Shown here in pieces: positions 15,343 to 24,156 of a stretch of 64,000 bases of DNA. A model generated the notes under the pieces. It made no database searches and was not told the origin of the DNA. It worked only from the letters and a program-made list of their open reading frames with translations. The stretch is from CAZHGD01 sp964531735 (GTDB lineage: Bacteria > Armatimonadota > UBA10988). The stretch lies in assembly GCA_964531735.1 (NCBI GenBank), contig CAZHGD010000006.1:30212-94211 (forward strand). The letters run 5' to 3'. The translations under genes and the position numbers were made by a program. Each line of letters starts with the position of its first letter. Positions within the stretch are counted from its first letter, which is position 1.

Positions 15343-16568
15343 CTTCGTTCAGTGAGCTCGCCCTAATCGAGCCCCTTCAGCGCAACGTGGCCGCGCTCGG
15401 CTACGACACCCCGACCCCGATTCAGGCCCAGGCAATCCCGGCGCTCCTTCGCGGGCGCGACCTGCTCGGCTGTGCGCAGACCGGCACCGGCAAGACCGCC
15501 GCGTTCGCGTTGCCGCTGTTGCAGCGTCTGGCCACCTCGCGGCAGCAGGCCGGGCGGCGGGCCTGCCGCGCCCTCATCCTGACACCGACCCGCGAGCTGG
15601 CCGTTCAGGTCGGCACCGACTTCGCCGCCTATGGCGGTGGTTTGCGCCTCTCCCAAGCCGTCATCTTCGGCGGCGTGGGCTATGGCCCGCAGATCAAGGC
15701 CGCCGCCCGCGGGGTCGACATTGTGATCGCCACGCCGGGCCGCCTGCTCGACCTCATCGGTCAGGGCCACCTGCGCCTCGACGAGGTGCGCTACCTGGTG
15801 CTCGACGAGGCCGACCGGATGCTCGACATGGGCTTCATCCGGCCGATCCGGCAGATCCTCTCGGGCCTACCGAGCCGCCGGCAGACGGCGTTCTTCTCGG
15901 CCACCATGGCTGGCGAGGCGCGTGAGTTGGCCGACGAGATCCTCGTCGAGCCGGTACACGTGTCGGTCGCTCCGGCCGCCACACCCATCGAGTTGGTCGA
16001 GCAGCAGCTCGTCTACGTCGAGCAGGGGGCCAAGCGCGAACGGCTCGGCGAGCTGCTCGCCGGTGAGGCCGTCGGTCGCGTGCTGGTCTTCACACGCACC
16101 AAGCACGGCGCCAACCGGCTGTCGCAGCAGTTGGCCCGCGATGGTGAGCCGGCCCAGGCGATCCATGGCAACAAGAGCCAGTCGGCGCGCCAGCGGGCCC
16201 TAGACGCCTTTCGGTCCGGCGACTGCCGCGTGCTGGTGGCCACCGATGTGGCCGCGCGCGGCCTGGACGTGGACGGCATCACGCACGTGGTGAACTTCGA
16301 CCTGCCGGACGAGCCGGACAGCTACGTCCACCGCATCGGCCGCACCGGCCGCGCCGGCGCGACCGGCACCGCGGTGTCGTTCTGCAGCCCGGAAGAACGG
16401 ACGCAACTCCGCGACATCGAGCGGCTCATCCAGCAGCGCATCCCGGTGGTGGGCGGCGAGCCGCCGCAACATGAGCGCCCGCGCAGCCGGCCGCAGCCAC
16501 GGACGCCGCGTTCGAACCGGCCACAGGCACCGCGGCAGCGCAGCCGCCACGCCGCAGCCGGCGACTGA
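15339..16568 (+). CDS. DEAD-box ATP-dependent RNA helicase (RhlE-like)
   Basis: All superfamily 2 motifs are present: Q motif 'FSELALIEPLQRNVAALGY' with 'TPIQAQAIP', Walker A AQTGTGKT, Ia PTRELAVQ, Ib TPGRLLDL, II DEAD in 'LDEADRMLDMGF', III SAT, V 'ATDVAARGLDVDGI' and VI 'HRIGRTGRAG'. A basic Arg/Pro/Gln-rich tail of about 45 residues follows, as in RhlE-type helicases, and likely binds RNA. The protein is 409 aa from the TTG at 15339, which places the Q motif at the usual distance from the N-terminus; no in-frame ATG or GTG is close. The frame stays open upstream but lacks family similarity there. It unwinds structured RNA in ribosome assembly or mRNA turnover. The long leader and overlapping upstream ORF point to post-transcriptional control. 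Confidence 0.93.
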   Translation: MTSFSELALIEPLQRNVAALGYDTPTPIQAQAIPALLRGRDLLGCAQTGTGKTAAFALPLLQRLATSRQQAGRRACRALILTPTRELAVQVGTDFAAYGGGLRLSQAVIFGGVGYGPQIKAAARGVDIVIATPGRLLDLIGQGHLRLDEVRYLVLDEADRMLDMGFIRPIRQILSGLPSRRQTAFFSATMAGEARELADEILVEPVHVSVAPAATPIELVEQQLVYVEQGAKRERLGELLAGEAVGRVLVFTRTKHGANRLSQQLARDGEPAQAIHGNKSQSARQRALDAFRSGDCRVLVATDVAARGLDVDGITHVVNFDLPDEPDSYVHRIGRTGRAGATGTAVSFCSPEERTQLRDIERLIQQRIPVVGGEPPQHERPRSRPQPRTPRSNRPQAPRQRSRHAAAGD

Positions 16569-16580
16569 GTCCGGTCCGCA

Positions 16581-16617
16581 CTCGCTCGGGCGGCGCTAGA
16601 ACAGCCGCCCGAGCGAG
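16581..16617. terminator. Perfect 14-bp hairpin at the helicase/patatin gene ends
   Basis: CTCGCTCGGGCGGC (16581-16594) is perfectly complementary to GCCGCCCGAGCGAG (16604-16617) with a 9-nt loop. The loop holds the patatin stop codon, and the second arm encodes the patatin C-terminal residues. It can act on both converging transcripts. No U-tract is present. Confidence 0.65.
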
Positions 16618-18758
16618 AAGTGAACCTGCTGGTTGCCGTGCTCGCCGAAGCTGTAGCCGAGGAAGGCCGGCCCGAGCAAGGTGTCGGCCATGACGCCGAA
16701 GGTGCCGCTGCTCTGGTACCGCGCGCGGTCGGCGCGGGCGAAGGTGCTGCCGACCTCGTACAGGCCCGTGGCGTAGACGCGGCCGCCGAGATAGAACGGC
16801 AGGGCCGCGAACTGGTGCATCCAGCCGGCTTGCCCGTGGAGCGAGCCGGCGCCGCGGAAGCGGTCGCGCCGGTAGGCGTTGAGGTGCATCAGACCGCCGA
16901 GGGTGGACTCGGCGTAGGGTGGCGTGGCGCCCGACAGGACCGCGCCGCCGCCGGCGCCCAGCCACACCGTATCACGGCGGCCCAACGGCTGGAACGCGTA
17001 GGCTTGGCCACGCAGGCGCGTCAGGTCGTTGGTACTGCCCAGGCCGCGCAGGTACCAGCGCAGTTCGGTGTCCAGCCAGGTGCCGCGCGTGGGGATGGTG
17101 CTGCTGTTGCGCGTGTCGAGGGTGAGCTGCACGCGCGAGTAGGCGACGGTGTCGCGCACCGACGGTCGCAACGCCTGGCCGATGGACACGTTCTGACGCA
17201 CCCCGCCATACACGAGACCGCCGGCGAGGCGGCCCTTGGTGCCCAGGTGCAGGCCGAGGTCGGCGCCGACACTCATCTCCCGCGTACGGTACTCGGCCGC
17301 GCGCTGATTCCCCGCGAACAGATCACTGGTGCTCGAGTGGTAGTTGATGCGCGAGGCCACAAAGAAGGGCGACCCGCCGAAGGGGTGGTGGTACTCGCTG
17401 AGCAGGTGGGTGGCGTCACCCACGCCCAGGTCGTTGCGCCATTCGGAGCCGTAGCCGGTCAGGCCGGTGACCGTGACTCGCCCGCGGACATTGAACCGCA
17501 CGGCTTCGGAGCTGCCGCCGAGCAGGTCGCCGTGCAGGCGCAGGTACGGCGGCCCGTACGACTTCGGCTGAACCCGCACGCGCAGCACCGACTGGTTGCC
17601 CTGGCGGAGGGTGGCGTAGTCGATGCGGGCGAAGTAGCCCGTGCCGAAGAAGCTGGCCAGGCGCTGGTCGAGGGCCGTGGTGTCGAGCGGCCGGCCGGTG
17701 AAGCCGCCGAGCTTCTGCGCCAACTGGCGCTGCGGCTCGCCGCTCACGCCGGTGACCTCGATCCGGTCGGGCACGAACGGTTCGGGCTTCAGGCGGCGGC
17801 GCTGCGTGTCGTAGTCAGCGTAGGCCGGCGCGTCGATGGCGAGCGGCCTGAGCACGGCGGCCTTGGCGGCAGCGCCCTGGTAGCCGCGCTTGGCGATGGG
17901 CGTGCAGGCGGTGAAGTCGGCGGCGGAGTACCCGCCGAGATCCGGCGAGATGATGATGTCCGCCAGCCGCAGGTTCCGCTGCACGTTCTGCATGATCATC
18001 ACCGCGATTGACTGGCTGACCATGCCGACCAGCGTGCGGATGGCCTCGCGGTCGCCCAGCGGCGTGCCGATGTCGACGGCGATGACGATGTCGGCGCCCA
18101 TGTCCTTGACCACGTCGGTCGGCAGGTTGTTGAGCAGGCCGCCGTCGGCCAGCACGCGGCCGTCCATCTCGACCGGCGTGAACGCGCCGGGAATGGCGAT
18201 GGTGGCGCGGAGCGCCTGGGCCAGACTGCCGCGCCGCAGGACGACCGGCTGGCCATTGAGCATGTCGGTCGCCACGCAGCGGAACGGCACCGGCAGTTGG
18301 TCGAAGTCGGTGAGGTGGGCGACGGGCATGGTCAGGCGGCTGAGCAAGAGGCCGATCTTCTGGCCTTCGATGACGCCGCTGGGCAACGTGACGCCGCGGC
18401 GGAGGCCGATCTCGAGGCCGCTCGGGAACGCCTGTTGGTCCTCCTTGCGGCGGTAGGCCAGTTGGCTGTACGGCGGGGTATCGCGGAACAGCGGCGCCCA
18501 GTCGACGTCGGCCAGGACCTTGCGCATCTCCGGCGTGGTCATACCCGCGGCATACATGGCGCCGACCAGTCCGCCCATGCTGGTGCCGGCGATGCAGTCG
18601 ATGGGGATGTGGTTCTGTTCGAAGAACTCCAGCACGCCCAGATGCGCGAAACCGCGAGCCCCGCCGCCGCTGAGCGCGAGCCCGATGCGTGGTCGGGCAG
18701 CGGTGGCGCTGACGGTCACGGCAATGGCCACCAGGGCCCACAGGCGCGGCGTACGCAT
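16596..18758 (-). CDS. Patatin-like phospholipase fused to a POTRA-like segment and an Omp85-type barrel (type Vd secretion-like)
   Basis: The 720-aa protein has a signal peptide, then a patatin domain (residues about 24-320) with the oxyanion motif SGGGARG (30-36), the nucleophile Ser60 in GTSMGG and the dyad Asp205 in DGG. A POTRA-like part ('RIEVTGVSGEPQRQLAQKLG', 'FFGTGYFARIDYATL') follows. The rest is a beta-barrel of alternating hydrophobic strands that ends in Phe, the outer-membrane insertion signal recognised by BAM. This order is that of PlpD-type (type Vd) autotransporters, which present or release a phospholipase A at the cell surface. It strongly implies an outer membrane. GGAG 9 nt before the ATG supports the start. 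The gene converges on the helicase and diverges from the histidine kinase. Confidence 0.88.
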   Translation of the reverse strand: MRTPRLWALVAIAVTVSATAARPRIGLALSGGGARGFAHLGVLEFFEQNHIPIDCIAGTSMGGLVGAMYAAGMTTPEMRKVLADVDWAPLFRDTPPYSQLAYRRKEDQQAFPSGLEIGLRRGVTLPSGVIEGQKIGLLLSRLTMPVAHLTDFDQLPVPFRCVATDMLNGQPVVLRRGSLAQALRATIAIPGAFTPVEMDGRVLADGGLLNNLPTDVVKDMGADIVIAVDIGTPLGDREAIRTLVGMVSQSIAVMIMQNVQRNLRLADIIISPDLGGYSAADFTACTPIAKRGYQGAAAKAAVLRPLAIDAPAYADYDTQRRRLKPEPFVPDRIEVTGVSGEPQRQLAQKLGGFTGRPLDTTALDQRLASFFGTGYFARIDYATLRQGNQSVLRVRVQPKSYGPPYLRLHGDLLGGSSEAVRFNVRGRVTVTGLTGYGSEWRNDLGVGDATHLLSEYHHPFGGSPFFVASRINYHSSTSDLFAGNQRAAEYRTREMSVGADLGLHLGTKGRLAGGLVYGGVRQNVSIGQALRPSVRDTVAYSRVQLTLDTRNSSTIPTRGTWLDTELRWYLRGLGSTNDLTRLRGQAYAFQPLGRRDTVWLGAGGGAVLSGATPPYAESTLGGLMHLNAYRRDRFRGAGSLHGQAGWMHQFAALPFYLGGRVYATGLYEVGSTFARADRARYQSSGTFGVMADTLLGPAFLGYSFGEHGNQQVHFSLGRLF

Positions 18759-18939
18759 GCTGTACTGCTCCAGTCGACGGTGCGGGTGATTCGGCCAAGG
18801 AGGCCGATTCCCTGCGCTGCCGATCACGCCAACGCAACCTTGTTGCAAGAGGTGGCCGGGGCACGGCTCCGAACCGAGGCGCACCGGCGACGTGTGCGCC
18901 GGTGGGTGCCTGGGTAACGCAGAGATGGAGTTGTGGCGG
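18759..18939. promoter_or_regulatory. Divergent intergenic region with two small hairpins
   Basis: The 181 nt between the patatin and histidine kinase genes contain TCGGCC/GGCCGA (18791-18796 with 18802-18807) and a perfect 8-bp stem CACCGGCG/CGCCGGTG (18883-18890 with 18898-18905, 7-nt loop). Both genes' promoters should lie here, but I see no clear -10 box. Confidence 0.3.
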
Positions 18940-21771
18940 ATGGACGACGAGGATGGGACACGCCCGGACGTTGCCGGCGGGCCAGCCGAAGCGGCCGAGC
19001 CCGAGGGTGCTCTGGCGGCGCGGCGCGAAGCCGCCTTCCTGTCATCGCCAGACGCCTTGCACATCCTGGACATGACGGGTTGTCTGGTCGACTGCAACGA
19101 CACCTTCCTGCGCCACCTGGGCTACCGGCGCGAGGAGGTGATCGGCCGGCACGCCATGGACTGGGACGCACACATGCAGGCCGGCCTGCGTCCGCGCGAG
19201 ATCAGTGCGGCCCTGGCCGGTGGTCCGGTCTATCGCACCATCCACCGCCGGCAGGATGGCAGCCTGGTCGATGTCGACCTGTGTACGGTGGTGCAGGTGG
19301 TCGACGGCCGGCAACTCCTCTTCTGCACCGCGCGCGACATCTCGGCTCAGCGGCTCGCCGAAGCGGAGCTGACCGACAGCCGCCGACGGCTGTCGGAGGT
19401 GCTCAGCGCGGCACCGTTCGGCGTCCAGACTTTCCAGTTGACCGACGAAGGTGGCCTGCGGCTGGTAGAGGCCAACGAGGCCGCCGACCGCATGCTCTGC
19501 CGCAATCACCACGTGCTGCAGGGCGCCGACGCCGAAGAGGTGTTCCCGGGACTGCGCGGCACCGATGCGGCCGCGGCCTGCCGGCGCGTCGCCAGTGCCG
19601 GCGGGCGCTGGGAGGGCGAGGTGCTCAGCGCGGACGCCGAGGGCATCGCCGGCGCCTACGAGGTCCACGCGTACCAATCGGCACCGCGCACGGTCAGTGT
19701 GATGTTCCGCGACATCACCGAGCGCCGCCGCGCCGAGCTGGATAGCCTGGTGCGGCACCAGCAGCTCCTGGCGCTGTACCGGGCCACTGAGCTGGCGCTG
19801 CGAGCCGGTGACACTGGCGAGGTGCACGACCAGATCCTGGACCTGGTGTGCCAGACCACCGGCTTCGCCATGGCCTGGATCGAGCGCTACGACCGATCGG
19901 CGGCCGAAATGGTCGTGGTGGCGACGCGCGGCGTGGACGACGACGCGCTCGGCTCGGGCGTGCGACAGGCGCTGCCGCAGGTACTCTCGGGCATCGTGGC
20001 CGCCAGCGGCTCGCCGATTGTCGTGCACCGGGTGCAGGAGCGCCGTGACGAAGCCTCCGACGGCTTGCGTGCCAGGGGCGTGCAGACCTACTTGTGTGTG
20101 CCCATGGCCGGCGATGACGGCGTGCTGGGTGCCCTCTGCGCGGCCGACCGCGGCTCGCCGCCGACAGACGACCGCCTGGTCTCGTGGTGCAGTGGTGTGG
20201 CCAACACCCTGGCCACGATGGTGCAACGGCAGCAGGCCGAGGACGCCTTGCGCGAGTCGCGCCGGATGCTGCGGTTGGTCATCGATACCATCCCCGTGCG
20301 CGTGTTCTGGAAGAACCGCGACCTGATCTACGAGGGCTGCAACCAGGCCGCCGCGCGCGATGCCGGGCTGTCGTCGCCCGAGGCCATCATCGGCCGTACC
20401 GACTACGAGACGGCCTGGTTCGAACAGGCTGACCTGTACCGGGCCGATGACCAGGAAGTGCTGCGCACCGGCCAGGCCAAACTGGCCTACGAGGAGCCGC
20501 AGCACACCAGCACCGGCGGCTTGCACTGGCTGCGTTCCAGCAAGGTGCCTTTGGTCAACGAGGCCGGCGAGGTGACCGGCGTGCTGGGCACCTACGAGGA
20601 CATCACCGATTCGAAGCACGCCGAGGAGGCCGTGCGGCGCGAGCGCGCGTTCCTCGCCCAGGTGGTGGACGCGTTCCCGGCGATGGTCTCGGTGAAGGAC
20701 GCCGAGGGGCGGTTCCTGTTGGCCAATCGGGCACTGGCGGCAGCCTACGGGACCACCGCCGAGGCCATGGTGGGCCGCACCGATGGCGACTACATCGATG
20801 ATGCGGCCGAAGCCGCGCGCATCGACGCCGACGATCGTGAGGTGACCGCGACGCGACAGTCGAAGACGATCGATGAGGTGCCGAAGGTGACGGCCGACGG
20901 CCAGGTGCACCATCTGCGCACCAGCAAGGTGCCACTCCTCGACGAGGACGGCACCTGCCGCTGCCTGTTGGCGGCCACGGTCGACATCACCGACCGGATC
21001 GCCGCTGAGCAACTGCGGCAACAGCGGCAGCAGGCGCAGAAGCTGGAGAGCCTCGGCGCCATGGCCAGCGGCATCGCCCACGAGTTCAACAACCTGTTGA
21101 CCACCATCATCGGCAACCTCGACCTGCTGGCGGACGCGTTGCCAGCGGACTCCGCGGCCGGCGACTGTCTGCAAGACGCCGACACGGCGCTCCGTCGAGC
21201 TGCCGAGCTGTCGCGGCAGATGCTCGCCTACTCGGGCCGCGAGCACATGCGCTTCGCGCCGGTCGGCCTCGATCGCGTGGTCGGCGAGGCCGTGGACCTG
21301 CTGCCGGCCGGTGTGGCCGCGAGTGCCGAGGTGCGCGTGCAACCGCTGGCTGCGCTGCCACCGGTCTACGGCGATGCCGCGCAGTTGCGTCAGGTGGTGC
21401 TCAGCCTGGTGGTCAACGCGGCCGAAGCCATTGGTGAGGGTCCGGGTTCCATCGTGGTGTCGGCGGCCGAGTGTGGCCTTGAAGCCGCCGGCGTGGCGGC
21501 TCAGGGCGACAGTCGGAGCGAACTCACGGCCGGGCCGTACCTGCTGCTCGAGGTGGCCGACACCGGCTGTGGGATGAGCGCCGAGGTGCGCGAGCGGATC
21601 TTCGACCCGTTCTACACCACCAAGTTCGCCGGGCGCGGCCTGGGTCTGGCGGCGGCCGCGGGCATCGTGCGCGGCCACGGCGGAGTCATCTGGGCCGAGA
21701 GCGAACCGGGTGTCGGGACGACGCTGAAGCTGCTGTTGCCCGCGGCGGGCGCGGACGCGGCTTCACCGTGA
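18940..21771 (+). CDS. Multi-PAS/GAF sensor histidine kinase
   Basis: From the ATG at 18940 (GGAG 9 nt upstream; ATG 18925 is less well placed) the protein has 943 aa. Domains in order: PAS about 25-140, a second PAS about 145-260, GAF about 265-420, a third PAS about 430-555 ('VRVFWKNRDLIYEGCN'), a fourth about 565-690 ('AMVSVKDAEGRFLLANRA'), HisKA with phospho-acceptor His714 in 'SGIAHEFNNLLTTI', and HATPase_c with N box 'LVVNAAEAI', G1 'DTGCGM', F box 'FDPFYTTKF' and G2 'GRGLGLAAAAG'. No transmembrane segment is visible, so it is a soluble, likely redox- or ligand-sensing kinase. No response regulator is adjacent; the receivers at 51.5-54.9 kb are possible partners. The third and fourth PAS domains resemble each other. 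Confidence 0.92.
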   Translation: MDDEDGTRPDVAGGPAEAAEPEGALAARREAAFLSSPDALHILDMTGCLVDCNDTFLRHLGYRREEVIGRHAMDWDAHMQAGLRPREISAALAGGPVYRTIHRRQDGSLVDVDLCTVVQVVDGRQLLFCTARDISAQRLAEAELTDSRRRLSEVLSAAPFGVQTFQLTDEGGLRLVEANEAADRMLCRNHHVLQGADAEEVFPGLRGTDAAAACRRVASAGGRWEGEVLSADAEGIAGAYEVHAYQSAPRTVSVMFRDITERRRAELDSLVRHQQLLALYRATELALRAGDTGEVHDQILDLVCQTTGFAMAWIERYDRSAAEMVVVATRGVDDDALGSGVRQALPQVLSGIVAASGSPIVVHRVQERRDEASDGLRARGVQTYLCVPMAGDDGVLGALCAADRGSPPTDDRLVSWCSGVANTLATMVQRQQAEDALRESRRMLRLVIDTIPVRVFWKNRDLIYEGCNQAAARDAGLSSPEAIIGRTDYETAWFEQADLYRADDQEVLRTGQAKLAYEEPQHTSTGGLHWLRSSKVPLVNEAGEVTGVLGTYEDITDSKHAEEAVRRERAFLAQVVDAFPAMVSVKDAEGRFLLANRALAAAYGTTAEAMVGRTDGDYIDDAAEAARIDADDREVTATRQSKTIDEVPKVTADGQVHHLRTSKVPLLDEDGTCRCLLAATVDITDRIAAEQLRQQRQQAQKLESLGAMASGIAHEFNNLLTTIIGNLDLLADALPADSAAGDCLQDADTALRRAAELSRQMLAYSGREHMRFAPVGLDRVVGEAVDLLPAGVAASAEVRVQPLAALPPVYGDAAQLRQVVLSLVVNAAEAIGEGPGSIVVSAAECGLEAAGVAAQGDSRSELTAGPYLLLEVADTGCGMSAEVRERIFDPFYTTKFAGRGLGLAAAAGIVRGHGGVIWAESEPGVGTTLKLLLPAAGADAASP

Positions 21772-21867
21772 GCCGCAGGTGCCCGTTGGGTGTCTGGTGT
21801 ACCATAGTGGCTGTGTGTCGCCCGTCCCGGTGCTGGTTGGCGCCGGCCGGAGCCAGAGGAGCTGAGC

Positions 21868-23091
21868 ATGCGTAACCGGTTGGCGATGGTCGCCGTGCTG
21901 CTGGTGGGCTGCAGCATGGCCAGGGCGGTGACGCCATGCTGCGGACGCCGTGCGGTCAAGGCCGCGGCTCCCGCGGCTGATGCCTACGGTGAGGCCCTGC
22001 AGAACGCGCTGACCAACTGCTACGGCCGGGTGGCCTCCTGGACCCCTGGGGCCGAACAGGCGGCGGCCAACTTGGTGGCCGGCGGTGCGCTTTACGTTGG
22101 TGGGAGCATGCCCGGGTTCGACATCGAGGCGCTGAACCGTGCCGGCGGGCTGTGCCTGGTGCAGCGACTGCTGCCCCAGACGCAGACCAAGTCCGGCGAC
22201 GTGGTGTTCTACGCGGTGCTGGCGCACGGCGCGCCCACCGACGGCGAACAGGTCGCCAAGTTGCGCCAGTCGGGCGCCCTGGTGGTGGTCTTTGGCCACG
22301 CGGGCACGCCGGCGGCCAACGCGGCAACCACGGTGGTGGAGCCCGGCTTCGAACTGCGCTCCGACGGCCTGCCCCGCGACGGCGTGATGAACGTGGCCAA
22401 CCTGTGGGCCTTCAGCGCCGAGATGATCGGCGCGATGACGCGCCAGGGCAAGATGCCGACCATGTTCCAGAGCGTGGCGATGCCTGGCGCGCGCGAGCGC
22501 AACGCCGACGTGCGCCAGCAGCCGTTTCACACCGACCGGACGGTGAAGCCGGTGCCGCGCTACCGGCTCGGCCGCCTGTACCTGGCGCGCCAGCAGCGGC
22601 ATCTGCTGTGGCTGCGGCGCCCCGCCGGCCTCGAGGCGTTGGCCCGCGCGGCGACGCTGGCCGCCGAGGCGAAGCGCCAGCACAAGACGCTGTGGGTCTG
22701 GCTCTATGGCCACTATCCGCCCTATGTGGCCGGCACGCCCGGCGACCCCGGTCTGTGGAAGTCGTTCACGGGTGCCGTCAGTCCGGACACCGTGGCCAAG
22801 CAGGTCCACGCCGGTGACGTGTTCTGCCACATCGGCTATGTGAGCATCGAATCGGCCATCTTCGGCGCGGCCAAGACGGCCGGCGCCAAGACCATCGCCG
22901 CCGTGGCCGGTACTCGGACGGCGGCGCCGGCCGACCACCAGGTGCCCGACGTCTGGATCGACCCGCACTGGGTGCTGGGCGATGCCGACATCGAGGTCTA
23001 CGGCTACGACGTGCCGATTCTGCCGCCCTCGGGCTTCGTGCAGGTGGCCATCTACTGGATGCTCACCGCGGAGACGCTGGCCCGGATGTGA
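21868..23091 (+). CDS. SIS-domain-like putative lipoprotein
   Basis: The 407-aa protein has a short hydrophobic leader with a lipobox (Leu-Leu-Val-Gly-Cys), so it may be lipid-anchored. The body looks like sugar-isomerase (SIS) folds: a helix with 'EALQNALTNCYGRVASW', then 'GALYVGGSMPGFDIEALNRAGG', 'SGDVVFYAVLAHGAPTDGEQVAKLRQSGALVVVFG' and, in the second half, 'VHAGDVFCHIGYVSIESAIFGAAKTAGAKTIAAVAGTR'. SIS domains bind phosphosugars and are normally cytoplasmic, so a lipoprotein signal here is unusual, or the leader is misread. AGAGGAG lies 7 nt before the ATG. It stands alone between the histidine kinase and the convergent GH130 gene. Function is unknown; the SIS relation is tentative. Confidence 0.55.
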   Translation: MRNRLAMVAVLLVGCSMARAVTPCCGRRAVKAAAPAADAYGEALQNALTNCYGRVASWTPGAEQAAANLVAGGALYVGGSMPGFDIEALNRAGGLCLVQRLLPQTQTKSGDVVFYAVLAHGAPTDGEQVAKLRQSGALVVVFGHAGTPAANAATTVVEPGFELRSDGLPRDGVMNVANLWAFSAEMIGAMTRQGKMPTMFQSVAMPGARERNADVRQQPFHTDRTVKPVPRYRLGRLYLARQQRHLLWLRRPAGLEALARAATLAAEAKRQHKTLWVWLYGHYPPYVAGTPGDPGLWKSFTGAVSPDTVAKQVHAGDVFCHIGYVSIESAIFGAAKTAGAKTIAAVAGTRTAAPADHQVPDVWIDPHWVLGDADIEVYGYDVPILPPSGFVQVAIYWMLTAETLARM

Positions 23092-23129
23092 GTCCGTCTG
23101 GCCAGACAGGGCGCCACCGGGTGCCGCGA

Positions 23130-23152
23130 CCGCTCGGGCCTCAGCCCAGCGG
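23130..23152. terminator. Hairpin between convergent genes
   Basis: CCGCT-c-GGGC (23130-23139) pairs with GCCC-AGCGG (23144-23152), 9 bp with one bulged C and a CTCA loop. It overlaps the stop of the GH130 gene. No U-tract is present. Confidence 0.4.
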
Positions 23153-24136
23153 ATGCTGCAGGCAGAGATCGACCAGGTCGACGACGTCGGCGCTGGCCAG
23201 GCACTCGACGGTGTCGGCGGCTCCGTAGTAGATCTTCACCTCGCCGGTGTCTTCCAGGACCATCCCGCCCGGGAAGATCACGTTGTTGCGGAAGCCACCG
23301 TCGACCTCATAGGGCGCTTCGGGCGCGAGCAGCGGCTCCGGATAGAGGCCGATGACCTTGAACGGGTCTTCGGGATCGAGCAGCATGATGCCGGCCGTGT
23401 AGCGCTTCGTCCACTTTGGCTCCCAGCCGTGCTGGCCGCGGTCGGGATCGACGTCGACCGCATGGAAGGTGGTTAGCCAGCCCTTCTCGGTCTTCACCGG
23501 CGGCGCGCCCGGCCCGATCTTGGCGTTGGCGAAGGGCACCTTCTCACCGCCGAGCAGCAGGCTGTGATGGCCCCAGTAGATCAGGTCGGGTGACAGCGAG
23601 ACCCAGATGTCGAACTGCTCGCCGCCGCCGCGGCTGTAGACGGGGAACGGCCGTTCCAGCCGGATGTAGCGGTCGGCCAGCCGCTCGGGGAACAGCACCA
23701 TGTTGCGGTTGTCCGGCGCCGACAGACTGATCACCTCGAAGCGTTCGAAGTCCTCGGTCACCGCCACGCCGCCGCGCAGCCCGTGGCGGGTGTCCACCGC
23801 GAAGCACATGTAGACCTTGCCGTCGAGCACGGTCAGGCGCGGGTCGTAGGCGCGGATGATCTCCTCGTCCGACAGCTCGAAACAGGGCTTCTCGTACACC
23901 CGCCAGGACACACCGTCGCTGCTGTAGGCCAGGCCGAGATTGGTGCCCTCCAGCTTGTGCTGCGCCGCCGAGCCATAGTCGTTGCGGAAGACCATGACGT
24001 AGAGGCCCTGGTACTTGGTGATGCCGGCGTTGAACACCAGCGTGGCGGGGTAGGGCACGTCGGCGGCGGTCAGGATCGGGTTCGCCGGATGGCGGCGGAT
24101 GAGCGGACTCGACTTGAGCGGGCCGATGGTGGACAT
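23141..24136 (-). CDS. GH130-family glycoside phosphorylase or hydrolase
   Basis: The 331-aa protein matches the five-bladed propeller of GH130. It starts 'RHPANPILTAADVPYPATLVFNAG' and continues 'YVMVFRND', 'GLAYSSDGVSW', 'IRAYDPRLTVLDGKVYMCFA' (Asp of the YDPR motif is the expected catalytic acid), 'RNMVLFPE' and 'GMVLEDTGEVKIYYGAAD'. GH130 enzymes mostly phosphorolyse beta-mannosides (mannosyl-glucose, mannobiose, mannosyl-N-acetylglucosamine), releasing mannose 1-phosphate, while one subgroup hydrolyses. No signal peptide, so it acts in the cytoplasm on imported oligosaccharides. AAGGAG 6 nt before ATG 24136 sets the start. It lies 20 nt downstream of the phosphoesterase gene and probably ends the ABC transporter transcript. 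Confidence 0.85.
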   Translation of the reverse strand: MSTIGPLKSSPLIRRHPANPILTAADVPYPATLVFNAGITKYQGLYVMVFRNDYGSAAQHKLEGTNLGLAYSSDGVSWRVYEKPCFELSDEEIIRAYDPRLTVLDGKVYMCFAVDTRHGLRGGVAVTEDFERFEVISLSAPDNRNMVLFPERLADRYIRLERPFPVYSRGGGEQFDIWVSLSPDLIYWGHHSLLLGGEKVPFANAKIGPGAPPVKTEKGWLTTFHAVDVDPDRGQHGWEPKWTKRYTAGIMLLDPEDPFKVIGLYPEPLLAPEAPYEVDGGFRNNVIFPGGMVLEDTGEVKIYYGAADTVECLASADVVDLVDLCLQHPLG

Positions 24137-24156
24137 AGTGGCTCCTTCTGGTGGCC

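Noticed and set aside
19042..21678. 878-codon open frame opposite the histidine kinase
   Set aside because: It lacks any motif and is His/Arg/Gly-rich, and the plus-strand PAS/GAF/HisKA gene explains the bases fully.
21790..21810. TACCATAGT as a promoter for the 21868 gene
   Set aside because: No -35 box at a fitting distance, and the match to a -10 box is poor.
23096..23107. Palindrome GTCTGGCCAGAC after the 21868 gene
   Set aside because: It is a perfect 12-bp palindrome but leaves no loop and has no second copy; I prefer the hairpin at 23130-23152 as the terminator.
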